A stretch of DNA of 64,000 nucleotides from Camellia lanceoleosa (taxonomy: Eukaryota; Streptophyta; Magnoliopsida; Ericales; Theaceae). This document shows positions 26,280 through 39,014 of this stretch, piece by piece; position 1 is the stretch's first letter; each line of letters opens with the position of its first letter. The notes below the pieces were generated by a model, which was not told where the DNA came from, ran no database searches, and saw nothing but the letters and a program-made list of their open reading frames with translations. Where the stretch lies: assembly GCA_025200525.1 (NCBI GenBank), contig JANUSC010000379.1, positions 124,001-188,000 of the forward strand, in the 5' to 3' direction. Position numbers and translations under genes: made by a program.

Positions 26280-27000
26280 AGTTGTTATGAGATATGTAGG
26301 TAATGGTTATGAGTGGTTATGAGATATGTGGGTAATGGTTATGAGCAAAGTGGTGTCAAAGGGTGTTTGGTTATACTATATGTGTTAGTGGTTATGAGAT
26401 ATGTGGGTAATGGTTATGAGTGGTTATGAGATATGTGGGTAATGGTTATAAGCAAAGTGGTGTCAAAGGGTATTTGGTTATGCTATATGTGTTAGTGGTT
26501 ATGAGATATGTGGGTAATGGTTATGAGTGGTTATGAGATATGTGAGTAATGGTTATGAGCAAAGTGGTGTCAAAGGGTATTTGGTTATGCTATATGTGTT
26601 AGTGGTTATGAGATATGTGGGTAATGGTTATGAGTGGTTATGAGATATGTGAGTAATGGTTATGAGCAAAGTGGTGTCAAAAGGGTATTTGGTTATGCTA
26701 TATATGTTAGTGGTTATGAGATATGTGGGTAATGGTTATGAGTGGTTATGAGATATGTGAGTAATGGTTATGAGCAAAGTGGTGTCAAAAGGGTATTTGG
26801 TTATGTTATATGTGTTAGTGGTTATAAGATATGTGGGTAATGGTTATGAGTGGTTATGAGATATGTGAGTAATGGTTATGAGCAAAGTGGTGTCAAAGGG
26901 TATTTGGTTATGCTATATGTGTTAGTGGTTATGAGATATGTGGGTAATGGTTATGAGCAAAGTGGTGTCAAAGGGTGTGGTTATGCTATATGTATTAATG
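26280..27000 (+). repeat. minisatellite, period about 107 bp, six copies
   Basis: CAAAGTGGTGTCAAA recurs at 26346, 26453, 26560, 26667, 26775 and 26883 (spacing 107-108), then at 26958 in a shortened unit. Within each unit the module GGTTATGAGATATGTGNGTAAT appears twice, so the unit arose from a smaller duplication. High similarity between copies points to recent expansion. Confidence 0.93.
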
Positions 27001-27545
27001 GTTATAAGTTATGAGATATTGGTTATGTGACTAGTGGTTGTGAGATATGTGAGTTATTAGATATGTGACTAGTAGTTATAAGATATGTGATGTTGGTTAT
27101 GATCAAAGTGATGTGGTTATGAACAAAAAGGTGTTAATTATAAGATATGTGATTAGTGGTTATGAGATATGTGATGTTGGTTATGACTCAAAGGGATTGG
27201 TTATGAGATATGGTTATGATATATGTGGGTAGTAGTTATGAGATATGTGATATTCGTTATGACAAAAAGGTATTGGTTACGAGATATGTGACTAATGGTT
27301 ATAAGATATGTGATATTGGTTATGACTCAAAGGGATTGGTTATGCGATCTGGTTATGATGTATGTGGATAGTAGTTATGAGATATGTGATCAATAGTTAT
27401 GAGATATGTGACATTTGTTATGATCAAAGTGGTGTTGGTTATGAGATATGTGATTATGATTATGAAATATGTGATATTAGTTATGAACAAAATGGTGTTG
27501 GTTATGAAATGTAGTTATAGCTAAGTTATGATCAATTTGATTATA
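27001..27545 (+). repeat. degenerate extension of the minisatellite
   Basis: Diverged repeats of GGTTATGAGATATGTGA with variable spacing continue the array, suggesting an older and more eroded edge of the same repeat. Confidence 0.8.
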
Positions 27546-27779
27546 GTTATGAAGAAATATGATTTTAGCTCATAACTATAAAAAGTGACATGTTTAGCAG
27601 GTCACTTTTAATGATGTAGCTCAATCCTAACCATTGATTTTGTATGTACTGTACATTTTTTGTACAAAATGTACTATAGACTTTCCTGGTAGGGCAACTG
27701 TTTGACAAAATGCTACAATAACATTTGTCCGCAAGAAAAGCGATGCCTTTGACGTGTCAGTCTTTCCTTTTTCTATTCC

Positions 27780-27782
<3 letters not shown>

Positions 27783-27812
<30 letters not shown>
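27783..27812 (+). repeat. CT microsatellite
   Basis: An uninterrupted (CT)n run of about 15 units, just upstream of the triplicated segment. CT runs are frequent in plant promoters and leaders. Confidence 0.9.
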
Positions 27813-27814
<2 letters not shown>

Positions 27815-27877
27815 ACTCTCCCTCCTTAAATTCCCACCAAGAACCCCGAGATCTTTACATCCCATATACTACCATAA

Positions 27878-28196
27878 TTTGTATATGTATTTTTAGATTC
27901 AACCCTTCTTGTTCTTGAATTATGGGTGGCTCTGTGTTTGGAATTCTTGGGTTTTAGTCTTAATTTTCACATCACACACAGATATCTATATACATACATA
28001 GACCTAAATTTGTATATGTATTTGTAGATTCATTCATCTTGTTCTTGAATTATGGGTCGCTCTTTTCTTGGAATTCTTGGGTTTCTGTGAGATATATATA
28101 CATCTATATACCAAATTTTGTATGTCTATTTGTCTATTCATCCCATCTTGTTCTTGAATTCAGGTCGCCTGTGATTGGAATTCTTGGGTTTAGTCA
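27878..28196 (+). repeat. triplicated leader-like segment
   Basis: Three diverged copies of an 80-90 bp unit lie at 27878-27960, 28009-28090 and 28114-28195. Each has the core CTTGTTCTTGAATT followed by GGAATTCTTGGGTTT, and an ATTTGTAT start. No long frame runs through all three. The unit could be a duplicated intron or leader segment. Confidence 0.75.
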
Positions 28197-28206
28197 TAAT
28201 TTTGAT

Positions 28207-28386
28207 ATGCTTTCAATGAAGCATCATCATCATGTTCTTCACCGCCTCAGTTCACTCGAGGAGGTTGACTTGGTTTCGCCTTCTTTCTCTCGGCCTCGTC
28301 ATCGCCTTGTCTCGCCAAATTCGCCATACCACAACCCGCCAAATTCGCCACACCACAACCCAATTGCCCTTTCCTATAACAAGTAG
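28207..28386 (+). CDS. unidentified short ORF after the triplicated leader
   Basis: It starts MLSMKHHHHVLHRLSSLEE and contains duplicated NSPYHNPPNSPHHNP words. An overlapping frame (28232-28606) reads through the same duplicated bases. Neither matches a family I know. A protein-coding role is doubtful. The region ends at an LTR fragment beginning near 28637. Confidence 0.2.
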   Translation: MLSMKHHHHVLHRLSSLEEVDLVSPSFSRPRHRLVSPNSPYHNPPNSPHHNPIALSYNK

Positions 28387-28636
28387 TTGTAGTAGTAATT
28401 TCTTCTTACTTTGGCATTTCAATCTCACCCAACTCCTTTCATACGCTTTCTCTGTCTTCCTCTCGAAAAAAGCAATCTTTGCCGATGATTTTTTGCAAGA
28501 TTCGAGTGGTTCACGGAGAGCAATTAAAAGCGATGATGTTTTCCCAAAGAGAAGCCAAGTCTTTGGGCAACGACATGGTGTTTACGCGAGATGTTTTGAA
28601 TCTTAGGAACGATCTTAGAAATTGCATGTTTTGAAT

Positions 28637-29166
28637 CGATTAGGATAATTGAAACTAACCATTTAACAATGTCATTGAATACACGGTGTGTTGAGATGTT
28701 GAATATGTGTAATTAAATGTCATTGAATATGATGTGTCTTTAAATATATTGTATATGTATAATGTTTTGGGAGGAGAAAGGATGTACTCCATGTTTTGGG
28801 AGAAGATAGGGATGGACTCCATTAAAAATTAAGTTAGCGAGTGTCCACGGTAAAAGTCCCAAATCTTATGTATACATGAGTGTCGATCCCGCGGACGAAA
28901 TTTGCGTAAAATGGCAAGGTTGAAGTGTCTATATGTTTGTTATGTTAATTGAAAACCATTGAGTTGTAGTCTCAATTGAGTTATTCGGGGAATCATAAAC
29001 GTGACCTATAAATTGAAATGAAATGAACTAGTTTAAAATGGATAAATGAGAATGGATCTACATATAAATGTTGATATCATGTAACCATGTGAAGAGGATG
29101 TGTTTTGGTCATAAGTATTGAATACATAAACTTGACACTTATATCTTAGTTAATCTCATATATTAT
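28637..29166 (+). mobile_element. LTR fragment (same family as 53863-57652), left part
   Basis: Collinear with about 56810-57250: both share TTGTATATGTATAATGTTT, GATGGACTCCATTAA, GTGTATACATG-type and TTTNCGTAAAATGGCAA stretches. Similarity resumes at 33311-33340 (GTTAGACTGTTTCTATTGGG), showing that the solo LTR at 29167-33305 interrupted this fragment. Both ends of the fragment are lost. Confidence 0.8.
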
Positions 29167-32100
29167 TGTAGACACCCCATTTTTGACTGCCCTCAAGACT
29201 TGGGCATTACTGATGGTTTGCTCGGTGTTGAGAGATGTGCAGGCCAAAGATTCAATTCCTTCGGCAAGGAGAGAGGCAAACCGTTCAAAACACTTTGTTT
29301 AGGGGTTTGGAGTTGAAGAAAAGAGGAGGGGAGAAAATAGGTTGGAGAAGAAGTTCGCCATGAATCCGGGTAGAAGAAAGTCGAGCGGCCCTCGCTGAGT
29401 CAGGCTTATTCAATTGCATACTTGGAGTTAAGCTATGAGGCCACCATCGTTGGAAATAAGACTTCCGGGGCTTCACTTTGTACTCAAGAATCTCCCAAAG
29501 CCAAGTCCGGGTGGAGGAGATATGTTGGGCTGAAGCAGGGGATCATCCCGGTTGGATTGAGTCTGCGCGACTTCACGGAAAAGGGCATAACTTTTTACAT
29601 AGGAGGAATTTTGATGCAAGGTTTGCGCCATTGGAAAGCTACCTTCCGGGGCTTCGATTTGCATACCCACCGGCCATGTTTTGACCAAGGAATCATCCAT
29701 CGGCACTCTATTTAGCCGACCGGCAGAAAAGAGTGCCGACCGGCACTTTATTTTGGACAATGATCGAATCTTCTGGCCGGTTTGAACCCTTTGCACCCCC
29801 CAAGCTTGGTGCATGCTACCGTGCTACCGGGATGCATGTAACTCGATCCACGTGCATACATGTGCCTATTTTGCACCATTTTGGCCCTTATTTTGCACCC
29901 TTTGCTCAAGGCTTCTTGAGGAAGCCTTGACCCTTTCTTGGCTTCCTCAAGAAGCCTACCGGTATCAAGCTTGTTGAATAAGCCTTGCACCCCCCCTTGA
30001 ACTCTTTTGACCCTTTGAAGCTTGTTTTGGAAGCTAAGCTTTGTCTATTTAAGAGAGGCCTTCCTCTCCATTGCTAAGGTTGGAAAATCTGAGCAAGAAA
30101 ACCAGAGAATAGATATATATATCTAACATATATATCTATAACCATATATCTCTCTCACCCAACCTCCAAACACCCTTGTTCTTGGGCCATTCCTTCACCA
30201 ACCCATAGCACAACACCACCACTTCCATTTCCAGCAACTTGGAGGTCATTTGCAGAGCTTAGGAGCGCCAAAACTTGGTCCAAGACGTGCTGGTTTGTTG
30301 GTCTACAAGGGTAAGCACACTTTTTCCCAAAACTAGCATTTTCTTGGTTCATATCTAAGCCATAGTTGCATGTATTTTTGAGCTTCGATGTAAACTACAA
30401 AGTTGCTTGTTTTGAGCCCTTCTTCAACATTGAAGAAGGGCTCAACACTGTTGGGGGTCTCCATGTAGTACTTACCATTATACCCCCTCTTTGGCCCCCA
30501 CTTTTGCATGCTTTGTTAGCCTACCATGCTTCTGTTTTTGGGTCTTCGACAGGCCTGAAGAGTGTCTTATTTTGACCTCCTCTACATGTCTCATGAAGGG
30601 TCTTTGACTATTTGGTGCACCCTTTATATACCTTATGTTGTGGCCTCATTTTGCCCTTGTTTTGTATGACATTTTGAGCCTATTTGTATACTGATTTTGG
30701 CTCGGCCATCTGCTGTAAATAGTCATATTTTAGGCCCCTCTACAACATTGTAGAAGGGCCCTCACCTGTTTGAAGCTCCCATGTGCCACTTGCCTTGTAT
30801 TCCTCCATTTTGCCTAGAAAGGCACCTCGCATTTGGACCACCATGCTTACATGTTTTGACTTAGCTTTGTGAAGTTTTTAGTCATGTTTTAACATGTTTA
30901 AGTTCTGTTTGGTGTCAATTTGGTCATGCTTTCCATGCTTAGTATACCCCCTTTGCATTGTAGCTTGTATGCTTCAAGTAGGTGAATGTGTAGCATGCAT
31001 TGCCTCCATGATTTCAAGGGTTTGGGACCCTCTTACATGCTATTTCAGACCCTAATCCATGCTCACATGTTCATTTTTGTCATCTCTTTTATGCTTTAAG
31101 GGTGTGTCCTTTTATGCATTCAAGGGTGCCTTGTGCATACTTGTGTGTTTAGAGCTTTTAGGATGCCGTGAGTGTGAGTTTTGGGTGTATTTTCGCATGC
31201 TGAAAACCTGTTTTGGTTGCTCGAGTCTTGCCATGATTGGTCTTGTCAAGTGTGGTTCAAAGCCTCATTACCTTGCTTCAAGCACTCGGGCTATTTGTTG
31301 CATATTTGGTTTGTTTTGTCGCATGATTTGGCATCATGTTTTGTGTGATTTTCAGAGCTTCTTATGCATGCTAGTAATCCATGCTTAACTTATTTCAAGT
31401 GTGCTTGAATGTTGTTTGTTATGCCTAAGTGTTAATGCTTTAACATGTGTATGTGTGCATGTGTGTTTGGCCCTCACATTTTAGCAATTTGGCCATTGAT
31501 TTTAGGCCTATAGGAGCTGCCTAGATCATGTCTAAGTCCATCCCTCATTGATTCGCATGCTTGCTTGTATGCCTTGCACAAGTACATCGCGTAGTCCATG
31601 TTGCATGCCTAGTTGACATGTTTAGGGTTGCATTTGTTTTGTGCATGTTTGGCCTCTTGAAATGAAGTATGACGGAGGTTGAACACCCTTGTTTACTTAT
31701 TTGCATTGCATGTATTTGAAAGTGAAGTTGCATTCTTGGTTCTTAGGACCATCACGCATGGAAATGCGCGATTGGTGGTCCGGGAATCGAGGCACATGCC
31801 CCCTTGAGCCAATAACATGATAAGAGGTGTGTGTAGTGCATAAATGCCTTGAATCACATTGCCATGCATTTTGTTGTCCTCTGCTGCTGTGGTCTGCAGG
31901 TTCTGCAGGAATTTTGTGCCGGCAAGCCTTTGTTTAGTCGACCGTGACCAATTGGCGACCGATAGCTTCATTATTCTGCAGTAGCCTCCTCCTTCAGCCG
32001 GTGGTGCTCTACCCCAGCCGGTGGTACTCCCCAGGCCCCTGAAAGGCATTTCTGGGACTTTGGCAATTTTCAGAAGAGGAAAGCAGGGAAAACAGTGGCA

Positions 32101-33305
32101 ATCATGCATGGCGGTCACGATTCCGAGCCGATCCGTAGCGTGCTGCATTTGGCCCTCATCCCGAGGCGGTTTACTGTTTAATTAGATTAATTATTTTATT
32201 TAATTAATTTAGTTAATTTGTAATAATTAATTAGCTTGCGTAGTTAATTAATTTGTATATTATTTTGGTCCCTCCGAGTGAGGGCGCAATTGTAATAAAT
32301 GTGTGTGAGTGGGTGTATGTCTTCCAATCCCCACTTCTTTCTCCCTTTTATTTACCCGCTTATGTTGGTAGATTAGGGCACATTCAAATTAGCATACCTT
32401 ATGCAATGCATGTGTGCATTCATGCATTTGTTTACATGCATCGGGCTCGGCACATCATGCAAACTGCATCGTACTTTCAATTCCAAATTGAATACGTGAT
32501 AGTTGTTGCATCTCATGTGCCATGTTTAGGGTTAGCCGAGCCTGTTTAGATTGAACCCCTGTATGTGATGCATTAGCCACTTAAACATGAGCTAGGTCAT
32601 GCATGCTTGCTAACCAGTTTACTGTTTTGGCACGGAGTACGATGTAAGTATTTTACGCTTTAGCATACCACATGCGTGTGAATGTTGCCATGACAGTATG
32701 CTTACCATGCGGCTAAATGCTTATGTGAGATAAACTGTTTGAATGCCTGTGGGTGGAGGTTGGGTTGCTTGAGTTGGAACAACTCATTGAAATCCGTATT
32801 TTTTTAGCCTACTTGCGAGTAGCAAAATCTAACACGTTTTTCGAGACAAAACGGATATGCAATGTTTATTCCCAAATTAGGCAATCTAGTCTATACTTGT
32901 TTGCTGCGCGCATCACATAGTAATTCTAGGTTAATAACCGGAATAAGAACATGTAAAGTTTTCAAAATTGGATATCACGGTTAGTAAAGGCCGGTTTTCG
33001 GACCGGGCGAAAGGGGGTGCTCATAGCTGACCTTCCCCGATCGTACCCAAGCTCCCGAGCCAAGACCACTTTGGTGATGACGGACATGTGGCCTTCGGCA
33101 CTGAGTCAGGGTTTCCTAAATTTCCCAATTAAAAAATATTTAGGTGGCGACTCTGTAATCTGGCAAAGCAGTCCATGTTTGGCACTACTTTTCAAAATCT
33201 GTTTTCTCAAACGATTTGCCGGATTTGGACTCTTTGGTTCAGATTTAGAACCGCGACACAAATCGAGTCCGAACTGTAGAGCGAGGCCCCACGGGCGCGT
33301 CTACA
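29167..33305 (+). mobile_element. 4.1-kb solo LTR (gypsy-like, long-LTR family)
   Basis: It begins TGTAGACACCCC and ends GGGCGCGTCTACA, and is flanked by ATTAT (29162-29166 and 33306-33310). A TATA-like CTATTTAAGA at 30045-30054 is followed by a GC-richer leader. It has no primer site, polypurine tract, second LTR or polyprotein, so it is a single LTR left after recombination. The 3' end (GGTGGCGACTCTG, then a GC-rich end with GAGGCCCCACGGGCGCGTC) resembles the LTR ends of large plant Ty3-gypsy elements. A second, diverged copy on the opposite strand occupies 38294-44257. Family placement (Tat/Ogre-like) is inference. Confidence 0.85.
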
Positions 33306-33349
33306 ATTATGTTAGACTGTTTCTATTGGGCTTTATATATATTCAAAAC

Positions 33350-35205
33350 ATGTTGCGTAAACACCATTTCGTTGATTCAAATAACGATTGTAATGAATCT
33401 TAGCTCAATCCCTACGAACTTATGCGGAAGGTAGCCATTTCAAATTGAAACATACATCACATGTGTGAAGCGTCCAACTTCTGAGGACTGCTGGATTACC
33501 ATCTCATGATATTTTCTAACAACCTATCCTATGAATTCAATCACTTCTCAGTCCAAAAACCCTTCTGCGTTTTACAAAATCCACAACCAGTTGGGGAAAA
33601 TGCGAACTCTAATTTAAAGAAAGTCTTTTTGAATATTATCTTTCTTTTATTTGACACTGGATCAAGAGTTAATTCTCCGCCTTCCAACAAATAGCCTGTT
33701 AATTACCTTCCAAATTGCTAATACAAATTGACCTTGCATTGCTTTGATATCTAGAGAGAAGTTGTTGTGGCAAGAATGTAGAACCCAACCCAAAGAAAGG
33801 AAAATTGCAATTCTTTGTTAACTAATGACCATGACTATTGTGTACAAATCTATCACCTGAAAGCATAAATTTTGACATCCAAAATTTTTGAATTGATCTA
33901 ACAAAGCCTGTACATCCAAAATTTTGCTTGATTATGGCTTATTTGGAGGGAGCATAACACGAGAGCATTCCAAGGTGTTGAGGAGCATGTACATAGAATC
34001 AAGAGCTTTTTCTTTTCCATTTTGTATTGCTGGTCTTTTGGGAGGGTTTTGCCTTCCATAGACACTCTTTTCGATTTTGTAGATAATTTGTCTTGTAAGA
34101 ATCCTTGGGATTTTTGGCATATATATGAGTTGTCCTTTCTGGTCTTTGGAAGTTGTTATGGTGTAACCTCCCTCCCTTTTTGTATTGGCTTCTCCCGTCC
34201 ATTTTTAGGTAATAAATTTTATTTACTTAGCAAAAAATATGTTGTTTTTTTTTGCATACAACATATCATACATCAAGTAAGAAAGCCACAGTCTTGTAGC
34301 AACCTTTGGGAAGAAGCTTTTTTGGCTTTTTGGGCCAAAATAGCACTAAAAGACAAAATAAGCTAAAATAGTCAATAAGACAAAATGTTACGTCAAACCT
34401 ATAAGCATTTCACTTTTTGTCTCACAAATATCACATTCTACTACAAAAAAAATCTAACTCTCTTCGCCAACACAACTCTTTTAGCCTACTAAAATAGTCA
34501 AAAACTAAAATAGCCTACTAAATAACCAACTTCCCAAACGGGGCCATTATTTTTAAAATTCTTCATGCGACTGCAATTAAGGACACTAGGACTGTGACTC
34601 AAATTTTGAGCAGTCTCAAGGCTCATTTTATTTACCTCAACAATTTCCCAAGGTGCTAGCTGTGTATATATACGTTCCTTCCTCTTCTTGCATAGGAAGT
34701 TCCAATCTGTAGCACTGCTTCCTCGCTCTAATTTCTCCATGGTGCTGCTTCCACACCATCTCTCTGTCACTTTTATTCTATCTTTTTTTCTCATTTTCCA
34801 AGTGTCAACATTGAATCGAATATAGAAGTGATTTTCAAATTGCGTTCAAGGTCATGCCTGGGTTTTCATGTATGCATGAATGATCATGATCTCAAAGATT
34901 AATATGATGTATTGGAGTAGTCTTACAATATTATGATTTAATAAACAAGTTTGGGAAGAATGTTCTCCCCTAAAGTCAATACTTTTTGTGGTGCTATGTC
35001 TTAATATTATGTGAAGTTACATTTTAAGCCACATTATGTACTCCAGTTCTTTAAAACATCTCCTTAGCTGTCATTTATATTTCAATTTATGTTATCAGAA
35101 ATTGCTGGTTTTAAGTTAAAGATAATAGAGGAGAGAATGTATGGTAAAAGCAGGTAGCCCGAAGACACTTCTAGTCTAAAAAGGAGGCTTTGTCCTATGG
35201 ATACA
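33350..35205 (+). repeat. dispersed repeat, copy R2 (paired with about 7080-8775)
   Basis: Same order of landmarks as R1, including the LINE remnant (about 33880-34225) and the GTTAAAGATAATAGAGGAGA stretch. R2 has an extra segment at about 34300-34540 (AGCACTAAAAGACAAAATAAGC and following) not seen in R1. Similarity stops abruptly at about 35205, where the LINE at 35206 begins. Confidence 0.88.
33880..34225 (+). mobile_element. LINE ORF2 C-terminal remnant in R2
   Basis: Counterpart of 7600-7965. The peptide is frameshifted (SITREHSKV in one frame, YCWSFGRVLPSIDTLFDFV in another) and ends in the same ATTTACTTAGC LINE tail. Confidence 0.7.
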
Positions 35206-36663
35206 TCATATTAATCTTGGTGAAACACCACCCTATTCCTTTGTAACCATATTGCCTAGAGGATTGCTATTGATTGAGTGATAATTTCCTTCTTTACTTG
35301 TTCCACCCACGCCCTAAACCATTGAAAAAATGATACTAGTAAGCCAACGCTAAAATCGAGCCCCTAACATTGATCCCCTCCACACCTGTTGTGCCCATTG
35401 GTAGTAAAAAAAAGGTGTTCTAATGTCTCATTACCGTTGTGACAACAAGGACATTGTGGGTTGACATTGGCTCCTCTCTTCTTCAAATCCCATTGAACAG
35501 GCAAGATTCTATGAAGACATTTCCATATAAACAAAGCCCATTTAGGTGGTAATTTTAAATTCCATAACTTCTTCCACACGACCTGGCCATTTGAATTCCT
35601 ATGAAGCCAAGGATAATAACGCATTAAGGCTTGCTTATATCCTGACTTAACCGAATAGTCCCCATTTTTGAGAGGCTTCCAAACAATTTTATCTTCACAA
35701 GAATGACTGGGTACATGAGTTGATAAAATATTCCTCATACAATCTGTAGGAAAAAATAGTCGAATCAAATTCTCTCTCCAACAACTGTTCTCCACATCCA
35801 TGAGATGCTCTACCCTCATTTCTAGAAAGAAAAAAAAAAAACTCTGCAACCCCTTTTCACACAATGGATTGGATTTTTCCGGAATCCATTGGTCTTCAAC
35901 TGGCAAAATTTGTTTACCATTCCCCATTACCCAGTGAAGGCTCGTTTTCAACAAATCCCTACCCCATAAAATACTATACCAGCCCCATGAAGAATTATTT
36001 CCTTTTGGGGCTCTCAAGAACGGTTTATTAGCACAATACTTGCTCAAGAGAATTTTAGACAGCAACATATTTGGGTTATTTAGCATCCGCCATGCCTGTT
36101 TGGCTAACAACGCTTGACTAAAGCATCTAAGATCCCTAAATCCCAAACCCCCCCCCCCCTCCTAACTCTTTTGGCAAACAAACATGAGTCCACTTTTTCT
36201 AATAAACACCCATATCTCTGTTAGAATGCCAAAGAAATCTCCTAACCATCAATGTTACTTTGCTTAAAAAACTAGTAGGCATTTCAAAAATAGACATTGG
36301 GTAGACTAGGATAGAATGTAACACTTGTTTCACCAACACTCCCCTACCAGCAAGATTCAAAAGGTTACACTTCCATCCTTGTAACCTATTTTGTATTTTA
36401 TCAAGAATTGATTAAAAAATCTCCTCTTTAGACCAACCCCAAAAACCCAAATCAACCCCTAAATACACCCCTGGTTTGGACACCACTTTCACTTGTAGTA
36501 GTGACTGAATCCACTACTTGTCATTTGTGGTCATATTTGGGCCAGGATATTGTCTTGATTTTTGGAAATTAATTCTCATACCGGATTAAGAACAAAACGC
36601 ACTTAAAAAACATTGCAGGCACCAAATATGAGTCAGTTCGAAGTTTTGGAAAATGAAACAATC
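35206..36663 (-). pseudogene. LINE ORF2 C-terminal half: end of RT, linker and zinc-binding domain
   Basis: From the right on the minus strand: DDCFIF (rest of the FADD box), LSAFC*SGMRINFQKS with a stop, VYLGVDLGFW, NLAGRGVLVKQVLHSIL and W.SNRDMGVY. The frame 35364-36146 then has GFRDLRCFSQALLAKQAWRM, PVEDQWIPE, WKKLWNLKLPPKWALFIWK and CPCCHNGNETLEHLFF (zf-RVT). A frameshift follows, and LDFSVGLLVSFFQWFRAWV to IWLQRNRVVFHQ closes the fragment. A poly-T stretch interrupts the frame near 35831. Confidence 0.9.
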
Positions 36664-36668
36664 ATCCG

Positions 36669-38256
36669 TGTAACAACCCAAAAATTTAAGTTGTCCCTTA
36701 AATTTTATAGTAGTATTATGGTTGTACGTGAAGATATATTATTAAAAATAAAAATAAAAATAAAAATAAATAACAACAACAACAACAATAATAATAATAA
36801 TAATAACGAGTGTGGTAGTAAAATAAATAATTAATTTTCTGTTGGTATACAATAAAGTGTAATTTAATTAGGGATTAATTTAGTTATATAGTTATATTAA
36901 AAAAATTGGGTTAAAGTGTAATTATCTTAAATATTTATTAAGGATAAGAACGAATCAAATTTGAGAGGGATTTAAACTGCCACGTTCGATTCAGAGGCTT
37001 TCATGTCCCTATAAACATGGAGGTGATCACTGGGTGCAAAAGAAAAAGAAAAGAAAGAAGGAAGAAAGAACGAAAGGAAAAGAGAGGAAGGAGAAGGGGA
37101 AAGAGAGGAAGAAAAGGAAGGAGAAAATAATAGAAGTCGGAAGAGTCTTTGATAATAGAAAGAAAGAGTGAGGTATTAAAGTTAAGGTGAGTTATATTAT
37201 ACCTTGAGTCACTATAATATATTTTACGTATGTTTTGGCTTACCACATTTGTTTTATACAAGTTATATTTTATAAATTATTATAAGTTATATTAATATTT
37301 CAATTACGTGGATTATTTTTTGAACTCTATTTGCTAAAGTGAAACTCGTGGATATGTTTGTTTATATTTTAAAGAATATTTGACTATAACCTCATAAACA
37401 ATTATGTTTTGTAAGTGCCACCATAGGAGTTCCACCCCTTGAGGGACTTAAATAACTATTAGTCTCTGTTTGGTCACTTTGTGGCCCTTTATTGTGATGG
37501 ATCTATTGACCTCTGTTCTGTACGGAGCAAAGTGTTGTGCGAAGATAAGTGCTACACTATTGTGGGAGCCACCTCTATAATCTGTACAAGCCACCTATTG
37601 AATCCGTACCTCTGTTCTGAATCCATTAACCCTCTGATTTCTGGTGTGGAGTAAAGTGTTGTGTGGAGATAAGTGCTATACTATCGTGGGAGCCACCTCT
37701 ATAATCCATACGAGCCACCCCTTGAATCTGTATCTTTGTTCTGATTGTCACTCATGTGACCTCTGTTCTGTTCTGTTCGGTACCGTAGTTATGGTTATTT
37801 ATTTACATAATTTCTGTATTGCAGTTTCTGCCACTTAAATGATTTATTTACCAAATTGAGTTATGTAAATGTTTTGGCTTAACTAACTATCCATGGTTAT
37901 TTCGTGTCCCTTATACTGTTGGTATAATATTTTTCTCACTCTGCTATGTGCTTATAGCTGTTTACCAATTTTCAGAAAACAATGCAATTCAAAAATAGCT
38001 TTTGGAAAGTCTTAGACGCAGGGCTGTGGAATAGATACACACAACACTTTTATGATATTTTTGTATGTAAATATTGGCCTTTTTGGTCAATAAATTTTGT
38101 AATAAAAATAGAAGCTCCGATGATTCTTTTGGGTACCCTTACTTAAATATTACTTCCGCTTGCGTTTATTAATTTGTTCAAGAATTGGCCGGAGGTAACT
38201 TCAGTTACTAGCCATTACGATGCTTAACCCTTGGGTACGGGGAGCGGGTCGTGACA
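36669..38256 (+). mobile_element. 1.6-kb solo LTR inserted in the LINE
   Basis: It starts TGTAACAACCC and ends GGGTCGTGACA, with the target duplication ATCCG at 36664-36668 and 38257-38261. CCCTATAAACATGG at 37006 is a TATA-like promoter. No internal retrotransposon genes are present, so it is a solo LTR. Its ends match the family of the minus-strand element at 39015-41730 (TGTAACAACCC...GGTCGTGACA). It contains a duplicated block: GTGTTGTGCGAAGATAAGTGCTA near 37530 and its near copy near 37655. Confidence 0.9.
36742..36806 (+). repeat. compound microsatellite (AAATAA/AAC/AAT)n
   Basis: Runs of AAAATAAAAATA, then AACAACAAC, then AATAATAAT, inside the solo LTR 36669-38256. The Asn-rich open frame over it is an artefact. 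Confidence 0.9.
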
Positions 38257-39014
38257 ATCCGCAAACAAGAAGTGATTAACTGGTGGAGAGGTTTGTAGTT
38301 GGTTTCTCGTTGCTCCTCAGAGTGGTTTAGTCTCATCGGATACGATATTCCTACAGTTCGAACTCCCGTGGTTCAGAATCTAGTTTCACAAGTGTAATGT
38401 GAAACGGAAAAACACAAATGAGAGTCCAAATCTGATAAATCTTTTGAAAAATCGATTTGCAATCACAAATGCCAAAAATGGACTGCATTGCTATATTTCA
38501 GAATTGTCACCTAAATATGTTTGGAAAATTTAGGAAACCCGTGACTCGTGCCAAAGGTCACTTGTCCATCATAACCAAAGTCTCTCGGCTCGGGAACTTA
38601 GGTATGAGTAGGGAAGGTCATGATTTGAGCACCCCGCTCATCCGTTCAATGATTGGCCTCTACTAATAATGATATGAATCTTATGTACAGTATATACTTG
38701 TTTTCCGATTATTATGCTAACTTTACTATGTGAGGCACACAAATATAGACTAATTCACCGACTTTGGAATGCTTTGATTTTATGTTTGTTTGAAAAGATT
38801 TTTGAATATGTGCTACTTGAAAAAGCAAACTCATATACACATTTAATCCAAAGTATCCCAATTTAGGTAAAATAACCTTCATCCACTGGCATTCAAGAGG
38901 TATATCAAATAAGCATTTAGCCTCATGGCAATATGCTTGACATGGCAACACAAACATACATGCAATATGCCAAAGCAAAAGCACTCACCTAGTACTCAAC
39001 CGAGGCAAGCCAAA

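Noticed and set aside
26280..27545. Possible CRISPR-like array
   Set aside because: The units are contiguous tandem repeats without unique spacers, in plant nuclear DNA.
29285..29990. Several overlapping ORFs of 60-113 codons on both strands
   Set aside because: They lie in the GC-richer part of a solo LTR; no family match, and both strands are equally open.
36613..36834. Asn/Ile/Lys-rich ORF
   Set aside because: It reads through the LINE-LTR junction and then a microsatellite.
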